Assembly: GCA_023251415.1 (NCBI GenBank)
Contig: JAHEYX010000037.1
Location: forward strand, 1 to 14,339
Source: Chitinophagales bacterium
GTDB taxonomy: Bacteria > Bacteroidota > Bacteroidia > Chitinophagales > CAIODY01
Length of the DNA: 14,339 nt
Direction of reading: 5' to 3'
Shown here: positions 1 through 7,598 of the stretch, piece by piece
Numbering within the stretch: position 1 is the first letter of the stretch
Layout: the number at the start of each line of letters is the position of its first letter
Position numbers and translations under genes: made by a program
The notes under the pieces: generated by a model
The model's database searches: none
What the model saw: only the letters and a program-made list of their open reading frames with translations
What the model was told of the DNA's origin: nothing

Positions 1-716
1 TCGCAAGCCCGCTCCGCCGATTGAAAAGGAGCTAATAGTAATTTATTTTTTTCAGGGTAGGGGATTAAACGCAATACAATTTTAGTGATGATACCCAATA
101 AACCTTCGCTACCAACCATCAACTGCGTTAAGTTAAATCCGGTTGCATTTTTTAACACGTTTGCACCGGTCCAAATTACATCGCCGTTAGCCATTACCAC
201 TTCTAAATTCAACACATAATCTTTCACCACACCATACTTCACGGCTTTAGGTCCTCCGCTATTTTCGCTTACATTACCACCAATAAAACAAGAGCCTTTA
301 CTGGCAGGATCGGGTGGATAGAATAAGCCTTTTGCACGTACCGCATCTTGCAATACTTGTGTAATTACACCGGGCTCAACTGTAACCTGGTGATTACGTT
401 CATCGATAACTAAAATTTCATTAAAGCGTTTCATGTTCAAGACCACCCCACCATGAATTGGAAGTGCGCCACCGCTCAATCCGGTACCGGCTCCACGTGC
501 AGTAACCGGAATGCCATGGGTATTGCAAATTTTTAAAATTGCGCTTACTTCTGCAGTGGTTCGAGGCAACAAAACCACTTCCGGATAATACACCAAATCT
601 TCGGTTTCATCACTGGCATTCGTGCGCAAAGTGGCGTCATCTGTTAATACATAAGCAGCACCGAGTAGTTGTTTAAACTGTGCTAACAAATCGGCAGTAA
701 GGGATTGAAAATTCAT
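1..716 (-). CDS. FAD-linked oxidase, GlcD / D-lactate dehydrogenase type (3' part missing at the left edge)
   Basis: Flavoprotein that would oxidise a 2-hydroxy acid such as glycolate or D-lactate to the 2-oxo acid; the substrate cannot be read from the sequence. The 238 residues present cover the N-terminal FAD-binding (PCMH, FAD_binding_4) domain. Visible signatures are the pyrophosphate-binding stretch RGAGTGLSGGALP (residues 74-86), PPDPASKGSCFIGGNVSENS (134-153) and the GSEGLLGIITK segment (202-212), all typical of the GlcD family. Relatives are about 460-470 residues long, so roughly the C-terminal half lies beyond position 1. The start is the ATG at 716-714, one base after the stop of the acyl-CoA synthetase gene (TAA-C-ATG), which implies co-transcription and translational coupling. 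No signal peptide is seen, so a cytoplasmic or membrane-associated enzyme is expected. The family is certain; the substrate is not. Confidence 0.9.
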   Translation of the reverse strand, partial: MNFQSLTADLLAQFKQLLGAAYVLTDDATLRTNASDETEDLVYYPEVVLLPRTTAEVSAILKICNTHGIPVTARGAGTGLSGGALPIHGGVVLNMKRFNEILVIDERNHQVTVEPGVITQVLQDAVRAKGLFYPPDPASKGSCFIGGNVSENSGGPKAVKYGVVKDYVLNLEVVMANGDVIWTGANVLKNATGFNLTQLMVGSEGLLGIITKIVLRLIPYPEKNKLLLAPFQSAERAC

Positions 717-717
717 G

Positions 718-2514
718 TTAAGCTTCGGCTTTGGCATACATTGCATCAATCAATGCAGCATTGCGTTCCAATAATATTTTTCGTTTTAGTTTCAGTGTAG
801 GGGTTAATTCGCCGCTTTGTATAGTCCACTCATGTGCCAACAATTCAAAGCGTTTGATTTGCTCCACATGATTGAAAGTGGCATTCATATCATTTACAAT
901 CTTGTTAAATAAAGCAAGTACTTGAGGGTGTTTAATCAACTCTTCATTGGTGTTGCAATTAATTTTTTGCGCTACACTCCAAGTTTTTAAAGCTGCAAAA
1001 GCCGGAACTATCAAAGCACTCACGTATTTCATGCCATTGCCAATAATCATGATTTGTTCGATATAAGCCGATTCTTTTAGTTTGTTTTCGATTACTTGCG
1101 GTGCAACATATTTGCCCCCACTTGTTTTAAATAATTCCTTTTTACGATCAGTAATTTTCAAGTATTTATCCTGAACCCATTCGCCAATATCACCGGTATG
1201 AAAAAAACCATCAGCATCAATCACTTCTTTGGTTAAATCATCGCGTTTATAGTAGCCCTTCATAATGCTTGGTCCTTTGATACAAATTTCACCATCGGCT
1301 TCAAATTTCAGTTGTATATTGTCGATAATAGGTCCTACAGTGGTAAAGCAGGAGCCATGCGGTATCGGACGATTAACCGCTACAACCGGCGAAGTTTCTG
1401 TTAAGCCGTAACCTTCTAAAACACGAACACCTGCAGCAGTAAATACACGCGCTAATCGAGGTTGTAATGCTGCACCTCCCGAAACAATAATTTTTACTTC
1501 GTTACCTAAGGCTTCGCGCCATTTTTTAAAAATTAATTTATCGGCAATGCTTAATTGGAAATTATACCATGCTCCATTTGCGCCATCATGATCGTAGCGT
1601 AATCCTAAATTCAGCGCCCAGAAAAACAAGGCTTTCTTAATGCCTGTTAACTGCGAACCGGTGGCTACTATACGGTCATACACTTTTTCTAATAAACGCG
1701 GCACTGTTGTAAATACATGTGGATGAATTTCTTTGATATTATCGCCAATCGTATCCATGCTCTCGGCATAGTAAATACTGATACCCGAAGTCATTAATAA
1801 ATAACTCACCATACGTTCAAAAATATGGCAAAGCGGCAAGAAACTCAAGGCTCGATGTTGATCGTTTAATGGAACCAATAAAATGGGAACACAAGCTTCC
1901 AAATTTGAAATGATGTTGTGATGACTTAACATCACTCCTTTTGGTTTACCAGTAGTGCCTGAGGTATAAATAATGGTAGCCAAATCTTCAGGTACAATTT
2001 GATCGGCAATTTGATTAACGGTTTCATCACCTACACTTGCTCCCAATTGCAGCACTTCATCGTAATGTTTAGCTCCGGCAACCGGATTAAAAGTATATAC
2101 TTCCAACAATGTAGGAACATGTGCTTTCAACGCTACAACTTTTTTATACAGCGCTTCATCACTTACAAAAGCATATTTAATTCCGGCATCGTTGAAGATG
2201 TATTGCATTTCTTCATCGGTGATAGTAGGGTAGATGGGAACATTCACAACTCCGATGCGCAACAAGGCATTGTCTAAAAAATTCCATTCCGGTCGGTTGT
2301 TGCTGATTAATGCTACTTTATCTTTAAGTTCATCATTTCGATTGGTTCGACAACCCAGTGCATACAAACCTTTACTTAATTGCTGAATAATTGCAACTGT
2401 TTCAGCAGTACTAAATTTTTTCCATGTTCCATTTTGCTTGTATGCTAAACAATCCGCTTTAGGGTGGTTTTGCAATTGATGTGGCAAAATATCAAACAAA
2501 CGGGTGTAGGCCAT
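718..2514 (-). CDS. Long-chain acyl-CoA synthetase (AMP-forming; FAA1/FadD15-like)
   Basis: Activates a fatty acid with ATP and CoA through an acyl-adenylate, feeding lipid synthesis or beta-oxidation. The 598 residues show the full ANL-superfamily set: the phosphate-binding loop IIYTSGTTGKPKGVMLSH (181-198), the adenine-binding motif GYGLTETSP (368-376), the TGD ribose-binding Asp (440-442), and the hinge and core motif around ITDRKKELFKTSGGKYV (454-470). Near the C-terminus is the stretch LTPTLKLKRK, where the catalytic lysine of this family lies. The length matches eukaryotic-like and actinobacterial FAA1-type (COG1022) enzymes rather than E. coli FadD. No signal peptide or clear membrane helix is seen, so it is cytosolic or peripheral. 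It directly precedes the FAD-linked oxidase with a one-base gap and follows the AsmA gene by 79 bases that include a perfect palindrome, a candidate operator or terminator. Chain-length preference is inferred from family only. Confidence 0.93.
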   Translation of the reverse strand: MAYTRLFDILPHQLQNHPKADCLAYKQNGTWKKFSTAETVAIIQQLSKGLYALGCRTNRNDELKDKVALISNNRPEWNFLDNALLRIGVVNVPIYPTITDEEMQYIFNDAGIKYAFVSDEALYKKVVALKAHVPTLLEVYTFNPVAGAKHYDEVLQLGASVGDETVNQIADQIVPEDLATIIYTSGTTGKPKGVMLSHHNIISNLEACVPILLVPLNDQHRALSFLPLCHIFERMVSYLLMTSGISIYYAESMDTIGDNIKEIHPHVFTTVPRLLEKVYDRIVATGSQLTGIKKALFFWALNLGLRYDHDGANGAWYNFQLSIADKLIFKKWREALGNEVKIIVSGGAALQPRLARVFTAAGVRVLEGYGLTETSPVVAVNRPIPHGSCFTTVGPIIDNIQLKFEADGEICIKGPSIMKGYYKRDDLTKEVIDADGFFHTGDIGEWVQDKYLKITDRKKELFKTSGGKYVAPQVIENKLKESAYIEQIMIIGNGMKYVSALIVPAFAALKTWSVAQKINCNTNEELIKHPQVLALFNKIVNDMNATFNHVEQIKRFELLAHEWTIQSGELTPTLKLKRKILLERNAALIDAMYAKAEA

Positions 2515-2541
2515 AGTATTATTTTTTGTGAAAATACTTTA

Positions 2542-2569
2542 ATTAATTCAGTTTGCAAACTGAATTAAT
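2542..2569. promoter_or_regulatory. Perfect 28-bp palindrome between the AsmA and acyl-CoA synthetase genes
   Basis: The half-site ATTAATTCAGTTTG is followed immediately by its exact reverse complement, with the centre between 2555 and 2556 and no mismatch over 14 bp per arm. It starts 25 bases downstream of the AsmA stop and ends 28 bases before the ATG of the acyl-CoA synthetase, reading on the minus strand. It could be an operator for a dimeric repressor of the synthetase-oxidase pair, or the stem of an intrinsic terminator of the AsmA transcript. Against the terminator reading, the stem is AT-rich, has no spare loop, and is followed by a broken rather than clean T-run. The palindrome is seen directly; its role is inferred. 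Confidence 0.6.
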
Positions 2570-2593
2570 CACTCCAGCAACACGAGGCAATAC

Positions 2594-5326
2594 CTATTTC
2601 TTAAATAAATTATTGATAGCGTCTTTCCCTTTCTTTTTCAATTTTTCAGCTTCGGCTTTTGCTTTTGCATCGGCATCTGCTTTTAATTTATCGGCGGCGG
2701 CTTTAGCTTTGGCTTCCGCTTCTTTTTTAGCTTTATCGGCTTCTGCATTTGCTTTATCCGCTGCTGCTTTTTTCTGTTTCTCGATTTCCGCTTTAGCCTT
2801 GTCTTCCGCTTCTTTCTTTTGTTTCTCAATTTCCGCTTTGGCTTTATCCTCTGCTTCTTTCTTTTTCTTTTCCAATTCCGCTTTAGCCATGTCTTTTAAA
2901 TCATCAGCTTTATTTTTAAGTGCATCTTTCAGTCCTGTTTTAACAGCAGGATTAGTAAGCGTACCTCCCAATAATACATCAAATTTAATACGTTCATCGG
3001 CTTTAAAATTCGCTCCTTTACTATTGGCTAATCCAACTGCTTTATCAATCATCGCATTAGCTGCACTACCCATTTTACTGCGCGGAATGTCCATGTGAAT
3101 GGTATAATCAATGCTTTGATCTAAACCTTGAGAACCGTTAATTCCCATGATCATATCTTTTGATTTAATGGTAAAAGGTTCAACGGTAATACGTCCGTTA
3201 TTAATGCTAAACCAAGTTTTTAAATCCGGCACTTGGTATTCGCCAATCGATGAAATTTGCAATACTTCAGCAATTTTTTGAATCGGTTTAAAGTTGGCAA
3301 TACTACCATTGAAGATGGTAAAATAGCCTTTACCGGTAATTGAGTTTAATTCCGGACTCATATCAGCATTCATCTTACCAACCATACTGAGGGTAGTGGA
3401 AAATTTACCTTTCATGTATTCAGCAATCGGTGCAATTTTTTTAACGGTATTAAAGGCATCAAACGAGCTTTTAATATCCCAATCTTTAATGTCGTAACTT
3501 AAATCGATATCCGGTAATTTAACATTTTTTGTAGCATAGCTTCCACTCACACGCATGCTGCCTTGCATCAGATTAGCTTGTAAATCTTGTAAAGTCATTT
3601 TCTCATCTGCAATTTGAACACCGCCTGAAACAGCGGTCATGTTGATTTTATCGTAATGCAATTTGCCAATTTTAGCAAGCATGTCGAAACGGATATTCGC
3701 AGGCACTTTGAACACTTCGCTTTTAGCAGCAGGAGCAGCACCGGCTTTTGGATCGGGAGTTGCTGTTGGTGTCATCCATTCATCTACATTCAATTCATCA
3801 ATTTGTACCACCAATTTACCTCCAATCGTTTGGTTGTTTAATACGTAAGCCAATACATTATCCAAGCTGCCATTGGCTTCAATATTCATTTTGCTAACCT
3901 TTCCGGTAAAAGTTTCTAATTTTACATCTTTAGGATTAAATAACATGCGCATGGTGTTAATGCTTACGCCTTTGTCAAAATCTTTGCTGGCATAATGCAT
4001 ATTGCTTAATTCAATTAAACCATCTGCATAAAACTGATCAAACTTCTTCGCTTGAGCGGCAGCTATACTACCTTTAGCGCTAATATCCGCATTCAATAAC
4101 CCGTCTAAAGTAGTTACCCCTTCCATGGGGAACATTTTATTTACTTCGGCTAAATTGAGTTTGCCTTTAGCTTTCATATCAATGTTCATGGCTGTCATTG
4201 GTTGAGCAAAAACGAGGTTAAAATCAAACGGCGCCGATCCCATTTCAAAGTGCCCGTTTTTAATAGCAATGAGCATGTTATCCATATTACCATCTGCACA
4301 CGAAGCTGTTAAGTCCATATTGATGTTTTGAATGGCTTGTGGTAAAGAAGGATATTGCACTTTCCCGTTTTTAGCGAGAACTGTTACTTTCCAAGCCGGC
4401 ATTTTGGTATCGTTGTAAGTGCCTTTAACGAAGCCGTCGAAAGCCATAGTACCACTGGATTTTACGTTTTCATAATCTTTCGTATAAGCACCCGGCACCA
4501 AGGAGAATAAGGTTTTGAAATCGGTTGATGGCGTTTTAAAAGTGATATCCATGTCGATATCATCCTTAGGCATGGCTAACCAGCCGTTAAAACTTAAATG
4601 CAGGGCATTAAGCACTAAATCATTTTCCTTGAAGGTGTATTTACTTGCTTTATTATCAATTGCAATAACAGCATTATAAATGGTCTTCACTTTTTTCAAA
4701 TACGTGATGCCTTCATAAGTATAGGTGAGTTGTTCAATAGTAGTTTTAGTATCGAAATTAAATAAGTCGCTGGTAAAATCACCGCTACCTTCGTGATTCA
4801 ACTGATTGATTAAGGCATACATTTTTCCTTGCTTATCAGTATATTCCACAAAACCATCACTAATTCCATAATGACTTAACTTCATTTTAAACGGTTTGCT
4901 TTCTTCACTTGTACCGGTTTTAGTAGAATCACCGGGTTTCATAATATCCCAATTGGCTTTGCCATTTTCCAACACGATGGCATGAATTCGAGGAGTGCGT
5001 AAATAAAGCGATTGGATAGTATAATCACCATTTAGTACACTCATTAAATTAAGTGCTACTTCAAATTGCTTCATCGCAACCAAAGTGTCGCCTTTGAATT
5101 GATCTTTACCCACTACACTTAAATCGTTCAGCGTAAACGTTAATTTCGGAAAATGTTTGATGATGCTTAAATCAAATTCACCAAAATTAACTTCAGCGTT
5201 CACTTGTTCATTGATGGTGCTCTTTACTTTGGCTATTATTTTACCTTTGAATAGAAAAGGAACACTTATTAAAGCTAATAAAAGGACTACAACTACAAGT
5301 GCGGCAATTTTCAGAAATTTTTTCAT
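2594..5326 (-). CDS. AsmA-family envelope protein with Lys/Ala/Glu-rich repeat tail
   Basis: 910-residue AsmA/TamB-superfamily protein. Proteins of this group are anchored in the inner membrane and span the periplasm; members have been linked to outer-membrane assembly and phospholipid transport between membranes. An N-terminal helix (residues about 5-26, IAALVVVVLLLALISVPFLF) is followed by the AsmA N-terminal domain, with NGKANWDI at 121-128 typical of the family. A long beta-strand-rich region runs to about 500, then a Pro/Ala linker (about 519-536), then the AsmA-like C-terminal region (about 540-795) with SSIGEYQVPDLKTWFSINNG and the later LGGTLTNPAVK. Residues 814-903 are six 15-residue repeats rich in Lys, Ala and Glu, likely a charged helix or coiled coil; this tail is not part of the canonical fold. 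The gene stands alone: the trmH-like gene is divergent, and the synthetase downstream is separated by a palindrome. The ATG at 5326 places the membrane helix right at the N-terminus, supporting this start. Confidence 0.88.
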   Translation of the reverse strand: MKKFLKIAALVVVVLLLALISVPFLFKGKIIAKVKSTINEQVNAEVNFGEFDLSIIKHFPKLTFTLNDLSVVGKDQFKGDTLVAMKQFEVALNLMSVLNGDYTIQSLYLRTPRIHAIVLENGKANWDIMKPGDSTKTGTSEESKPFKMKLSHYGISDGFVEYTDKQGKMYALINQLNHEGSGDFTSDLFNFDTKTTIEQLTYTYEGITYLKKVKTIYNAVIAIDNKASKYTFKENDLVLNALHLSFNGWLAMPKDDIDMDITFKTPSTDFKTLFSLVPGAYTKDYENVKSSGTMAFDGFVKGTYNDTKMPAWKVTVLAKNGKVQYPSLPQAIQNINMDLTASCADGNMDNMLIAIKNGHFEMGSAPFDFNLVFAQPMTAMNIDMKAKGKLNLAEVNKMFPMEGVTTLDGLLNADISAKGSIAAAQAKKFDQFYADGLIELSNMHYASKDFDKGVSINTMRMLFNPKDVKLETFTGKVSKMNIEANGSLDNVLAYVLNNQTIGGKLVVQIDELNVDEWMTPTATPDPKAGAAPAAKSEVFKVPANIRFDMLAKIGKLHYDKINMTAVSGGVQIADEKMTLQDLQANLMQGSMRVSGSYATKNVKLPDIDLSYDIKDWDIKSSFDAFNTVKKIAPIAEYMKGKFSTTLSMVGKMNADMSPELNSITGKGYFTIFNGSIANFKPIQKIAEVLQISSIGEYQVPDLKTWFSINNGRITVEPFTIKSKDMIMGINGSQGLDQSIDYTIHMDIPRSKMGSAANAMIDKAVGLANSKGANFKADERIKFDVLLGGTLTNPAVKTGLKDALKNKADDLKDMAKAELEKKKKEAEDKAKAEIEKQKKEAEDKAKAEIEKQKKAAADKANAEADKAKKEAEAKAKAAADKLKADADAKAKAEAEKLKKKGKDAINNLFKK
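2618..2887 (-). repeat. Six tandem 45-bp units encoding 15-residue K/A/E repeats (AsmA protein tail)
   Basis: Six consecutive 15-residue units occupy residues 814-903 of the AsmA-family protein: AKAELEKKKKEAEDK, AKAEIEKQKKEAEDK, AKAEIEKQKKAAADK, ANAEADKAKKEAEAK, AKAAADKLKADADAK and AKAEAEKLKKKGKDA. The second and third are nearly identical and the rest progressively diverged, which suggests growth by duplication. Composition and spacing predict a long, highly charged helix like the periplasmic arm of TolA. The low complexity also creates a long shadow reading frame on the opposite strand (2553-3098) that is not a gene. Confidence 0.85.
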
Positions 5327-5417
5327 AATTGGGGATTCTATTTGATGCTGTAAGTTATAACGGACTTTTGTTTTAAAGAAGCATTGAAGAATAATTTAAC
5401 AAGCTATTCAAGATTGT

Positions 5418-5425
5418 TACTTTTG
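5418..5425 (+). promoter_or_regulatory. Candidate Bacteroidota -7 promoter element for the trmH-like gene
   Basis: TACTTTTG matches the Bacteroidota housekeeping-sigma -7 consensus TAnnTTTG at every fixed position and lies 17 bases before the ATG at 5443. This would give a short leader of about ten bases. No TTG-type -33 element stands at the usual 17-23 base spacing; the nearest TTG (5384-5386) is 31 bases upstream, so only half of the promoter is supported. Confidence 0.45.
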
Positions 5426-5442
5426 CGGTTCAAATTTGAACT

Positions 5443-6024
5443 ATGACACCAGAACGAACTGAAAAAATCACACGCGTTGCCAATTCCAGACGTTTCGACC
5501 TAACGGTTGTATTAGAGAACGTGCATGATCCGCATAATATTGCAGCGGTGCTTCGAACATGCGATGCGGTGGGTATTTACGAAATTTTCACCATCGACAG
5601 TAAAATCAAATGGAGCAATCGTTTGGGTAAAAAATCGTCGTCTAGTGCTAATAAATGGGTTAAGGTAAATGCCTTCAAAAGCATTGAAGAGTGCATCCCT
5701 GTTGTTAAGGCAAAATACCAAAACATGTATTGTACGCACTTGAACAGTGAAGCGCATTCCATTTATGAGCTAGATTTTAAGGAAAAAATGGCCTTGGTTT
5801 TTGGGAATGAACACGATGGCGTAAGTGAGGAATTAAGAGCTTTATGCGATGGTAATTTTATTATTCCGCAAATTGGTATGATCAGCAGTTTGAACATATC
5901 AGTTGCTTGTGCAGTTACCTTGTACGAAGCTTTTCGCCAGAAAAACACTATCGATTACCAACACTTGTTTCAAGCTGAAAAAGCTGAATTACTCGAACAT
6001 TGGAAGCAAATAGCCAGTGAATAA
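5443..6024 (+). CDS. trmH: TrmH/SpoU-family RNA 2'-O-methyltransferase
   Basis: S-adenosylmethionine-dependent SPOUT-fold enzyme that methylates a ribose 2'-hydroxyl, probably of the conserved guanosine at tRNA position 18. All three family motifs are present in 193 residues. Motif 1 is ENVHDPHNIAAVLRTCDAVG (25-44), with Asn32 and the catalytic Arg38. Motif 2 is LVFGNEHDGVSEEL (118-131), with Glu123. Motif 3 is IPQIGMISSLNISVACAVTL (141-160), the knot-forming, AdoMet-binding segment with Asn151. The SSLNISVA wording and the small size fit TrmH (Gm18) better than the rRNA enzyme RlmB, which carries an extra N-terminal substrate-binding domain. It is the only plus-strand gene here, divergent from the AsmA gene and convergent with the secreted protein gene (35 bases between stops), so it is probably transcribed alone. 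Family is certain; the exact RNA target is inferred. Confidence 0.9.
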   Translation: MTPERTEKITRVANSRRFDLTVVLENVHDPHNIAAVLRTCDAVGIYEIFTIDSKIKWSNRLGKKSSSSANKWVKVNAFKSIEECIPVVKAKYQNMYCTHLNSEAHSIYELDFKEKMALVFGNEHDGVSEELRALCDGNFIIPQIGMISSLNISVACAVTLYEAFRQKNTIDYQHLFQAEKAELLEHWKQIASE

Positions 6025-6059
6025 CTTAAAAGATGCACTGCCAAGCAATTAACCAATGC

Positions 6060-6788
6060 TTACTTGTTTTCGATGAAATGAACTAAAAGCTGATTAATTG
6101 GTGTTTCAACTGCTTTAATGTCGTTATAATTTACCGGTTGAATAAAATCTGCACTTTGATTCAATTTTACTTTATTCAACTTAAAATACAATTGATTGTG
6201 ATTAATGGTAATGGTAAAGGCGGTTGGAAAACTTTGCGGAACTAGATTGCAAAAGAAAAGATTAAAAATACTGTTCGATAATGGAGCGTTAGTAATGAAT
6301 TGAGCTGTTTCACGCTTCTCTTTATTAAAAAAGGCATATTCGAAAGCTAGGAGTCCCCAAAATTCATTTTTACCAATAGATTCTTTATCCATTTTTAAGG
6401 TACTGCAAAAATCCAATTTAGTGTGCTTATCAAATTGGCATTTATAACTTAATTCTCCTTGCGTAAATTCAATTATATTTTTCGAATCAGTAGCAGTTGC
6501 TTCCCAAATCGTAAATTTTTCGGATTTTGTAAAATACGTTGCTTGATCTATCAGCTCAGTATGTTTAATGGTAATACCTGCACTTTTAATAAAATCAGAA
6601 ACTGCAGTTGCAGGCATGGCATTGAACTTCGATCGTTCAGGAACTATCGAATAATTGATTTCGTAATGTGTTGAAGAATCAGCAACAACGTATCCAAATA
6701 GTTTATTCAAATCTGTTTCAACTTCCTGGCCTTTAATTAATGGAATAAAAGAAAACAATAGAACGATGTTAAAAAGTATTGATTTCAT
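6060..6788 (-). CDS. Secreted or periplasmic protein of unknown function
   Basis: I do not recognise this 242-residue protein. It begins with a clear signal peptide (basic MKS, hydrophobic core ILFNIVLLFSFIPLI, likely cleavage after KG-Q near residue 20) and has no cysteine in a lipobox position, so it is probably exported to the periplasm or outer membrane and cleaved by signal peptidase I. No further membrane helix is seen. The body alternates short beta-like stretches with Lys, Asn, Thr and Phe, including three cysteines (in KCQF, DFCST and FFCNL). The ATG at 6788 is four bases after the stop of the enoyl-CoA hydratase-like gene, so the two are very probably co-transcribed. It ends in the convergent gap facing the trmH-like gene. 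Real-gene status rests on the signal peptide, length and tight spacing. Confidence 0.75.
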   Translation of the reverse strand: MKSILFNIVLLFSFIPLIKGQEVETDLNKLFGYVVADSSTHYEINYSIVPERSKFNAMPATAVSDFIKSAGITIKHTELIDQATYFTKSEKFTIWEATATDSKNIIEFTQGELSYKCQFDKHTKLDFCSTLKMDKESIGKNEFWGLLAFEYAFFNKEKRETAQFITNAPLSNSIFNLFFCNLVPQSFPTAFTITINHNQLYFKLNKVKLNQSADFIQPVNYNDIKAVETPINQLLVHFIENK

Positions 6789-6792
6789 AATT

Positions 6793-7569
6793 TTACCAAT
6801 TTAGTTTTTCTTTATTTAGAAATGCAGCAATTCCCTTTTTACAATCAGCTCCTTCTCGGGCTTTTGCATTCTGTTGAGCTGCATACTCAAGTGCCTCTTC
6901 TACGCTCAGGTGTTGTACCGCGGCTATCATTTGTTTAGTAATCGTCAATGAAGTGGCTGAAGTTTGATGAAGTAAATTACTAATAAATTCATTCACACTT
7001 GCAGCTATCGCTTCTTTATCTACTACTTTGGTTATTATTCCATAATTAACTGCTTCTTGAGCGCTAATTAGATTTCCGGTAAGTAATAGTTCTTTCGCTT
7101 TTTTTTCGGTTGTTTTACGAAGCAAAAATACCATTACGATAGCCGGAATAAAACCTATTTTAACTTCTGTAAATCCGAATTTTGCTTCCGGTATGGCGAA
7201 TGCAAAATCGCATACGGTGGCTAAACCACAACCGCCCGCTAAGGCATGTCCTTCGATTTGAGCTATCACCACTTTAGGATGATTGTAAATTAATTCAAAC
7301 AAACGTTTTAAATGGCGCGAATCGGCTAGGTTTTCTTCGAAAGTGTTTTGTTGTAATTGTTGTAGATAAGCTAAATCAGCACCTGCGCAAAAGGCTTCTC
7401 CGTTGGCTTTTAATACAATTACCTTTACAGATTCATCTTCCCTTGCTGTATCAAACGCGGTGATTAATTCACTTACAACATCCGGATGTAAAGCATTACG
7501 TTTTTCCGGTCGATTTAACGTAATAACGGCAACCCTTTTTGAAACTTGATAAGTTATAAAAGTAAACAT
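6793..7569 (-). CDS. Enoyl-CoA hydratase/isomerase (crotonase) family protein
   Basis: Acts on an acyl-CoA thioester, typically hydrating an enoyl-CoA or shifting its double bond. The 258 residues from the ATG at 7569 hold the crotonase fold: ITLNRPEKRNALH (16-28), the oxyanion-hole loops AFCAGADL (59-66) and GHALAGGCGLATVCD (107-121), and FGFTEVKIGFIPA (131-143). The two catalytic glutamates of classical crotonase (rat E144 and E164) align with Gly115 and Glu135, so the first is missing and the second kept. The same Gly/Glu arrangement and EVxxGxxPA wording occur in LiuC-type methylglutaconyl-CoA hydratases of leucine breakdown, a possible but unproven role. A TTG at 7578 would add three residues, but the ATG gives a standard N-terminus. 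The gene is 29 bases after the DUF5684-type gene and 4 before the unknown secreted protein, in an apparent operon. Confidence 0.9.
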   Translation of the reverse strand: MFTFITYQVSKRVAVITLNRPEKRNALHPDVVSELITAFDTAREDESVKVIVLKANGEAFCAGADLAYLQQLQQNTFEENLADSRHLKRLFELIYNHPKVVIAQIEGHALAGGCGLATVCDFAFAIPEAKFGFTEVKIGFIPAIVMVFLLRKTTEKKAKELLLTGNLISAQEAVNYGIITKVVDKEAIAASVNEFISNLLHQTSATSLTITKQMIAAVQHLSVEEALEYAAQQNAKAREGADCKKGIAAFLNKEKLNW

Positions 7570-7598
7570 AAGGTTCAATCAGCGTTGCCGTTAGAAAT

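Noticed and set aside
2553..3098. 181-residue open frame on the plus strand, rich in Ser, Ala and Phe
   Set aside because: It is antisense to the Lys/Ala/Glu repeat tail of the AsmA protein. Its repeats (FSISALALSSASFF) are the complement of those codons, and it has no independent gene signals.
5512..5948. Several minus-strand open frames of 61-81 residues opposite the trmH-like gene
   Set aside because: The plus-strand frame holds all three TrmH motifs; the opposite frames are low-similarity shadows without start context.
6025..6075. Possible terminator hairpin in the convergent gap after the trmH-like gene (AAGCA / TGCTT)
   Set aside because: The stem is only five base pairs with a nine-base loop and no clean T-run; it extends into the neighbouring gene and is not distinguishable from chance.
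7570..7578. TTG start adding three residues to the crotonase homologue
   Set aside because: The ATG at 7569 gives a family-typical N-terminus (FTFITYQVSKRVAVITLNRP) and no ribosome-binding signal favours the TTG.
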